Positions 57,811-64,000 of a stretch of DNA of 64,000 nucleotides are shown one piece after another (positions within the stretch are counted from its first letter, which is position 1; every line of letters begins with the position of its first letter). The translations under genes were made by a program, and so were the position numbers. Source of the DNA: Gnetum montanum (lineage: Eukaryota > Streptophyta > Gnetopsida > Gnetales > Gnetaceae); assembly GCA_015680685.1 (NCBI GenBank), contig MNCI01034266.1:86323-150322 (forward strand), read 5' to 3'. The notes under the pieces were generated by a model. It was given only the letters and a program-made list of their open reading frames with translations, made no database searches and was not told where the DNA came from.

Positions 57811-58890
57811 GCCTCCCAATCGGTCGCTGCATTCAAACTTCATCAGAGCTACTACCTCACTCATCATTAGTTGATCCTAACAACATTGCTGCCATTCATA
57901 TTCAGTGCCTGAAATCTCATCTGGTGCCTTTGTTTCATTAGTCACATTCATGTCCAAAGTGTTTGCTAACTCATTCACTTGTGATTTTCTTGTCTTCTTG
58001 GAGTTGTGTTTGCAGGATGACACCTAGTGGTGCTCGTACACGGATACACTTCATCATGGTAACAAGGTGCCACATTATTTTTGACACATGCAACCAGGTT
58101 AATCAATCTGTTCAAATGTACATTCCCAGTTCCCAATATATTCTCCATTTCCCCAACAATCTCGTTCCCCTTCCTACCTAGTTGCAGCTCCCAGATACAC
58201 CCAGTGCACCCAAAACTTTGAGCATACGGTTTCACATTGCGACACTCTCAAGCAGTTGCAACACACAACAAGGCACATGAGCATGAGTGTAAAATTGAAA
58301 GAACACTCTTTCCAAAAAAGAAAAAAATGATGAAAAATAAACAAAAATCGCAAGCCCTTGGCACTTCCCATACAAGCCCCAGGTGGGAAGACAGTGGTCT
58401 TGGAAAGAACCGTTCGAGTATCACACTATCATGTTTCATCTCACTGTGTGGCTTTGGCCCTCCGCCAACAGGTTCCCTTTAACACTAAACAAAGGCCTTG
58501 TTCCTCCAAAGAATGAAAAACATCATCACGTGGCTTTGGTTGTGCCAACAAGTCCTCTTGAACACTGAACAAGAGTCTTGTTCCGCCAAAGGACATACAC
58601 CTCATGTCCTGGTCCCAAGTTTGCTAGACAATGGCTATTGACAAGGATCAACATGACCCGTACACATACCAGAGTGTCTCCTTCACCATGCGCAATCCCT
58701 TGATCAATTCCCAATCCCCATAATTTCCATTTCCCTATCCAGCCACAAACTTCATTTCCCCAATCCTATGTACTACTGTACACGGTGCGATGACATCTAG
58801 CCAAGTGTCCAAGGACAATGCCACTAAGTTACTTGTGGTGTTTTGTACTTCTTTGTTGACGCCTCTCAGGTCGATTCCTCCAAGCGTCAA
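57811..58890 (+). other. 3' untranslated region of E3
   Basis: No domain is seen in the short frames. Two near-copies of an AACA-GGCCTTGTTCC/GAGTCTTGTTCC block with CCAACAGG/CCAACAAG and GGCTTTGG lie at 58448-58585, suggesting a small tandem duplication of about 80 bp. Confidence 0.45.
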
Positions 58891-58891
58891 T

Positions 58892-58903
58892 AAATAGGGG
58901 CCA
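58892..58903 (+). other. Polypurine tract of E3
   Basis: AATAGGGGCCAA directly precedes the LTR start at 58904 and primes plus-strand DNA in this class of element. Confidence 0.7.
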
Positions 58904-60635
58904 ATGAAACACCACAAAAATTTTGGCTAACACTTGTAGCAGAAATTGAACTTAGTCATGTTGGTCCCCAACATGAACAAGCTTGAAAGCCTCAAAAATA
59001 GCATCAAACAGAGCAACAATTGAGTAAGCAAGGGTTCCTTGAGATCCATTGGAGACTACATTAAAATTTGGCAACAAGAATTGCAAGTTTCAAACTCAAA
59101 ACACTTAGTTTTGACTAAGTATACTTCATGCACACAGGCCTGCATGCCCAGCGTACAACTCAGCGGACAGCAACTTTTGAGCCCCAAAATGAGTCAAAAC
59201 ATGTTAGAATCAAGCATCTGGACCCCCCGGGACCTTCCTAAGGGTTCCCAATAGCTCTCAGGTACCTAAAATTCAACTTTTGGGTTCCAAATGATGGGTT
59301 TTCATGCCCGCATGCCCAGCCTGCACGCCCAGCATGTACCATCATAGGTAGACCAAAACAAACACTCAGAGCATGATTTTCATAGGCAATCAACTCCCAA
59401 AGGTAGGGAAACTATCAGAAATCATCCTGGGCTCCCAAAAATCAAGTTGTGACCTAGAAAAGTGGCACTTTCATGCCTGTACGCTAACCTGCACACCCAG
59501 CGTGTATGCCCAGCGTGCACGCCCAGTGTATGACTTCAAAGGTGACCCAAAACAGGTGCTTCAGAGCAAAATTTTCACAAGGCATCAACTCTCAGAGATA
59601 GGGCCATTGTTAGGCATCATCATGGGCTTAGAAAAGTTGAGTTTTGACCTTGAAATTATGCATTTTGGAGCTTACACGCTGAGCATGTACATCTTGCACG
59701 CCCAGCATGTACGCCCAACATGCAGCCCAGCATACACCAGTCGGAGCCTTCCAAAACCATGTCAGATTGAGCCCAGATGAGCCCAACTTCAACAAGTAGC
59801 ATTCTCATGATCCAATGGCCAAATTTAATATTTTTTTATTATAATAGTATATTCGTTTGTAAAGTTCAATTCTCTTGCGTTGGGCAAGTCTGTACGCTGA
59901 GTTCACACTCCCAGCATGTACACGCTGGCATGCAGCATGCTGTACATTTGTAATTTTCTTTGCACTTGGACAATGTAGCCACATGTCACCTGACCTAAAA
60001 TTCTCTCACCCATAGCCACTCATCCCATCTCAGATCCAAATTTAGTGCCCAAACTTGTACAGAAACCTGAATTTTTGACCAGATCGGGGTTCGAAAAAAT
60101 CAAAGAATATGGGCAAAAATTTGGGTAATCGGCATTGAGAACATCAAGAACACCCATCCTCTACACTAGACTTGGACCCTACACACTAAGCATACAGCCT
60201 CCACGCTATGCTTGTAGTCTGAACCAGCATACCATCACCCCTCCACATCCACCAGGGCTCTTCGTCCACCTTGTGCCAGATCCACAACTACATTTAGACC
60301 GGTGCATTGTAATTTTCATCATGCAATAATATTGCTGCATTTTTGGCTAAGATTTGTTATAGCTTTCATTCATTCTTGTTTACCTCTTGTTTACATCCCT
60401 GCATATTTACATTCTGGTTTACACTTATTACGCTGTTTACATATAACCCAGCGCATTGCACATTGGCATACGTTTGGGGAAATCCTTGTTTGATCCGCGT
60501 GCAGACCACCCAAGGTACTCTACCTTCGTCAGTTCCAGCTCGTCCTCAAGCAAAGGTAGAGTCTTCTATGCTTGTCTGTAGATCTCTCAGTGTTTGTTTC
60601 ATTCCAGCCTCGCATTGACAATTTCAGACAGTACA
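58904..60635 (+). mobile_element. 3' LTR of E3
   Basis: Aligns with 41872-43608 over its whole length, including the tandem units (cores near 59132, 59308, 59480, 59690, 59900). Scattered differences, mostly transitions, indicate an old insertion. Confidence 0.9.
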
Positions 60636-60640
60636 GGATC
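60636..60640. other. Target-site duplication GGATC, right copy
   Basis: Matches 41867-41871. Confidence 0.9.
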
Positions 60641-61375
60641 CATGTAGGCTTTAAGTCTATTCAAATTTTCTTCCTTATTCCCCTAGCTCAATCCTGCATG
60701 TCAACATAAGCACATCAAGCAACAACTGTGATAAAATGATTAAATAATGTCAAAGTAATGTAAAATATTTGAGTAATAATGAAAAAATGGATTAAATTAA
60801 TGACAAAATAGGTCAAAAAATGGTCAATGAAAGTTATGAGGGGTAGATCAAGTTAAATAGGATGAAATAAAGGCCAAATGATGGTCAAGACCCCATAAAA
60901 TTGTGTTCAAACAAGGTTAAATAAGGCCTCAACAATGTCAAATGACATCAAATGATGTCAAATTGAGCTAATTAAGGTCCAAGTAATGTCCAATGATGAA
61001 GGAATGTGATCAAACAGGATCAAATGATACAAAAATGATAAAAATAAAGTCAAATGTTACTAAATGACATGACAATGGCAGGCAATAATGTAAAATAAGG
61101 TTAAGTAAGGAAAAATGTAGTTGGGAACAAGGCCAAACAATGCAAGGTAGGCAACATATGACCCAACATGGTTAATTGAAATAACAATTTGCCAGTTTTA
61201 GGTCTTAGCAAGTCATGGTGTCACCAGTTTTAAGCCTTAGTGAGTCTTGATATTGCTAATTTTAGGCCTTAGTACACCATGATTTGAAGCTACATGGTTG
61301 ATGGAGGAGTTTGAGCACTTGAGGAGGCCTTTTTAAGGTTATTTAGAGGCTAAAATGAAATTCCATTTTCCAACT
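60641..61375 (-). other. Fragment of another minus-strand Tat-type element with TAAACT motifs
   Basis: AATGTCAAATGATG-type AT-rich sequence like 18240-18480 in E2. On the minus strand, three motif copies (GCTAAGACCTAAAACTGGC, CTAAGGCTTAAAACTGGT, ACTAAGGCCTAAAATTAGC) lie at 61190-61275, directly before the array at 61380, the same order as 18484-18545 and 18900 in E2. Confidence 0.55.
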
Positions 61376-61379
61376 ACTC

Positions 61380-63110
61380 TAGACCCACACTAGATCCATG
61401 TTGGCCAATGTGGATGGGATAAGCTCTAGCATGGTTAATGTCAAAATTTGGATTTCAACATTTTTTATGGCTAGTTTTGTGGTTCTGATGGTTTGTATTG
61501 TTAGTGTAGTGGGTTAGAAATGAAGTTTGATCAATTTTGGTGTCAATTTGACTCTCTAGAAGCCATAAAAGCCACCAAGAACTACTATCCATGCTAGGAC
61601 TACATTGGCTAGTATGGATTTAGTGTGGCACCATGAGGAAAATGGGTTTGTGGCATCGCAAGGTCAAAATTTATGCTTTGTTGACTTCCTAGGGTAGTCT
61701 TGGGGCATCAAGGTTGGGAACTAGTTGTTTGAAGACTAAAACAGGATTTTGGAAGTGAGGTTTGGAACCATACCCTCATAGACTATGCTGGCCAACATAG
61801 TTGGGGGTGTCCTTAGCATTAATGGATAGAATTTAGGCTTTTGGTGGTCAAAGAAATTCCAAATTTCTGCAAGCATTAGGCTTCAAGGTTCTAGGCTTTC
61901 CCAATTAAGTTTTATACCATTTGAAGTGAGGTGATACTAGTAAAACACTCTTATAATCCTAAATACACTCGAGCCATGTTAGCTAGCATGGGTTTGACCA
62001 TTTCCAATATAGTTACATTTGGGTCTTGGATTTTCGTAAGTTCTAGTGGAAAATCAACCAAGTTTTTAAGTTTTGAAGGTTGTTGGTGTTCATGGACAGG
62101 TTTTAGGCTTAAAATTTATTGTTTCTAATGGTTGTTTAGATCATGATATGGTCATCTCCCTTTGACTACGTTGGCCAACATAGTCCTAGAATGGATTAGG
62201 AGGGATATGATGGATTTTTACCATTTTTGACTCCATTGTTGGAATTTGGTGTTCTCGGAATGCTCTTATAGGATTATAGGGTTAGGATGATGCACCCAGA
62301 GGTTGATTTAACTTATTTGTTACCTATTTTTGAGTCTTCATTGAGGATCCATGTATGGACTATGTTGGCTAGAATAGTCCTCGGCCACCTCAACATGGCT
62401 CAAAGGTTGAAGTGGGAACCTTAGAAAGATGTGAAGACTGGGATATGTCATTTTAAGGACTATTGTTAGCATTTGGCAATCAAAACTCCTCTAACCATGT
62501 TGGGACTATGTTGGCTAGCATGGTTGGGGTGCCCCTAGTGTAGTTCACCCAAGACCAGTGATTTTCGATGCTCTTTGTTGGGTTTTGGAAGGTTTTGAAG
62601 TTTTTGAAGGTTTCAGCTAGGATTTAGGACTTGCAGTGACCAATTTGAAGTTGACTGAAAGCTTGATTGGTGGTGGAAAATTCCATTCCCCTTGAAACTA
62701 TGTTGGCTAGCATAGTTGTAAAGAAATCTTGATTTATGAGGAATTTAGAAGGCTAATCGACTAAGTTTTGAGCCCTTGGGGCTGTTGGTGCATATGGCTA
62801 TGGTCCAGGCTTAAAGCTATTAATCTTTGAGGTCATTGGAATCTTGTTTCTGCCATTTTTCCTTAGAGCTACACTGGCTAGCATAGTTCTAGTGTAGTTA
62901 TAATGAACTCTTAATTTCTAGGCAATCTAGAAGGTTAATTGACTAAGTTTTTGGGCCCCTAGGGCTGTTGGTGCCTATGGCCATGCTCCAGGCTTAAAAC
63001 TGTTGACCTTAGAGGTCATTGGAACCTTGGTTTTGCCACTTTTCCTTAGAGCTATGTTGACTAATGTAGTTCTAGCATAGTTTTTAAAGATGTCTTATTT
63101 TGGTATGAGT
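61380..63110 (-). repeat. Tandem array of about ten 190-bp units with CTATGTTGGC/TAGCATAG cores
   Basis: Cores near 61395, 61590, 61783, 61972, 62164, 62357, 62505, 62698, 62870 and 63053, mostly 183-195 bp apart. Examples are ACTATGCTGGCCAACATAGT (61783) and GACTACGTTGGCCAACATAG (62164). Spacers of neighbouring units are alike in places (GACTAAGTTTTGAGCCCTTG against GACTAAGTTTTTGGGCCCCT). Confidence 0.85.
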
Positions 63111-63378
63111 TTTTGGTCACTTGTAGCACTCAGGATCCTCTATTGTGAATGCTTGGTTTTAAATTTTGGTATAAGGCTTTATTGGCTTCCATGAATTAAG
63201 GATGGATGGCTATGATGTTTCTTGGTCATGGTTGGTTCTTGGAATCCATTCCAAGGCTTATTTAAACATTAATCCTAGTGTAGTTTTTATTAGAATGTGT
63301 CAATTCCATCATATTAGGATTTTTATTTGGTTTGTATAATAATGCTTTGTTGGTTAAAATGCAAGTCTATGAGGCAAT

Positions 63379-64000
63379 TGTTGCACCTAAAAAATTTGGC
63401 TACTAGAAAAATAAAAAATTATAGGCATGGAATAATTTTGACCTTGAATCCCAAGGGCTTCTAAGAAAGAGGATCCAAGGTGCCTTGGACAACTTGGCTG
63501 ATCACCCAAGGACTTGGAGAATGTAAATGGAGATAAGAGATGGAAATGAAATTGTAGACTCATATGAAAATAAACATAGAAATTAAAACTTGAAATGAAT
63601 TCTATGCAACAAATGAACTACAAAATTTATTAAAACAACAAGATGCTTAAAGTATAAAGTTTAAAGAAGTACAGATTATGTGCTCAAATGCATAAGAAAC
63701 TTGCTTGTATAGAGCTCGAAGCTTGTTGGAGCTAGTAGGTTATGTTTTGTAGTCAAACTCCATAATCAAGGTACTTCTCAACTCCAATTGCTAAGAACTC
63801 CTTGGTGGTTTTCACTTGAATCTACAACTTTGGCTACTAGTGGTGTAAATGATTATGCTTGACTCTTATTACAATGGTATTATGCTAAGAGTCTCTGGTG
63901 TGACATCCTATTCCCAAATGTCATGGAAAATGTCAAATATAAATTATATTAAACATTATGCATAAGAATATAATATACCAAACATCAAATATATGTAACA
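63379..64000 (-). mobile_element. Partial Tat-type LTR, cut by the window end
   Basis: Starts TGTTGCACCTAAAAAATTTG and follows 12961 and 39412 through CTTGAATCCCAAGGGC, the ACCCAAGGACTT block and the TTTATTAAAA region. Its right end lies outside the window. Confidence 0.7.

Larger units (their letters stand above)
41872..60635 (+). mobile_element. Complete Tat/Ogre-like retrotransposon E3, 18.8 kb, with an antisense gene
   Basis: LTRs of 1737 and 1732 bp start TGAAACACCACAAAA and end AATACA/CAGTACA, enclosed by a perfect GGATC duplication. Inside, on the plus strand, are primer site, leader repeats, gag, protease, RT, RNase H, a second archaeal-type RNase H, integrase and polypurine tract. 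The double RNase H and large size place it in the Tat clade of Ty3/gypsy (Ogre and relatives). Between protease and RT is a 5.9-kb stretch with a seven-exon gene on the minus strand. All coding parts have stops or frameshifts, so the copy is dead. Confidence 0.9.

Overview
The window looks like nuclear DNA of a large-genome seed plant, most likely a gymnosperm. It is AT-rich, almost filled with old, nested, high-copy LTR retrotransposons whose genes are broken mainly by C-to-T/G-to-A changes, and it holds one GC-rich island with a plant-specific gene. That gene (minus strand, 9564-9905) encodes a mini zinc finger (MIF) protein, the ZF-HD dimerisation domain without a homeodomain. Three single N bases (22831, 54263, 54415) mark gaps in a draft assembly. 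No species is claimed.

Layout: 1-436 part of a Tat-type LTR inserted into the gag of an Athila-like element (437-1714, minus strand); 1715-2295 palindrome-cored tandem array; 2300-8190 AT-rich relic DNA; 8190-12250 the single-copy gene island; 12375-12550 a possible SINE; 12961-40931 the remains of an old minus-strand Tat/Ogre-like element (called E2) with LTRs, gag, protease, RT and part of the integrase. E2 is split by a complete Athila-like element, 20295-30064 (minus strand; 5-bp duplication CCCTA; tRNA-Asp primer site). A complete 18.8-kb plus-strand Tat/Ogre-like element (called E3) occupies 41872-60635 (1.73-kb LTRs, duplication GGATC). 60636-64000 is another minus-strand Tat-type fragment with a tandem array and a partial LTR.

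The most interesting content is in E3 and E2. Between protease and RT, where Ogre elements are known to carry an intron, both hold a gene on the opposite strand. In E3 (minus strand, 52875 to 49146) seven exons with GT-AG introns join with every splice phase consistent and no frameshift, only five premature stops. With a possible short first exon at 53205-53168 this would be about 1,058 codons. E2 carries the same gene (plus strand, 30835-34899) with matching intron positions and an internal exon duplication. The first two exons resemble an FCP1/NIF-type HAD phosphatase domain that has lost key acidic residues; the middle resembles plant transposon-associated proteins; the end is acidic and helical.

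Two non-coding signals recur in all the Tat-type elements: clusters of a short TAAACT-centred motif beside the antisense gene and after pol, and tandem repeats of about 180-190 bp each carrying a palindromic core whose sequence differs from element to element. Both Athila-like insertions with a visible edge lie in such cores.
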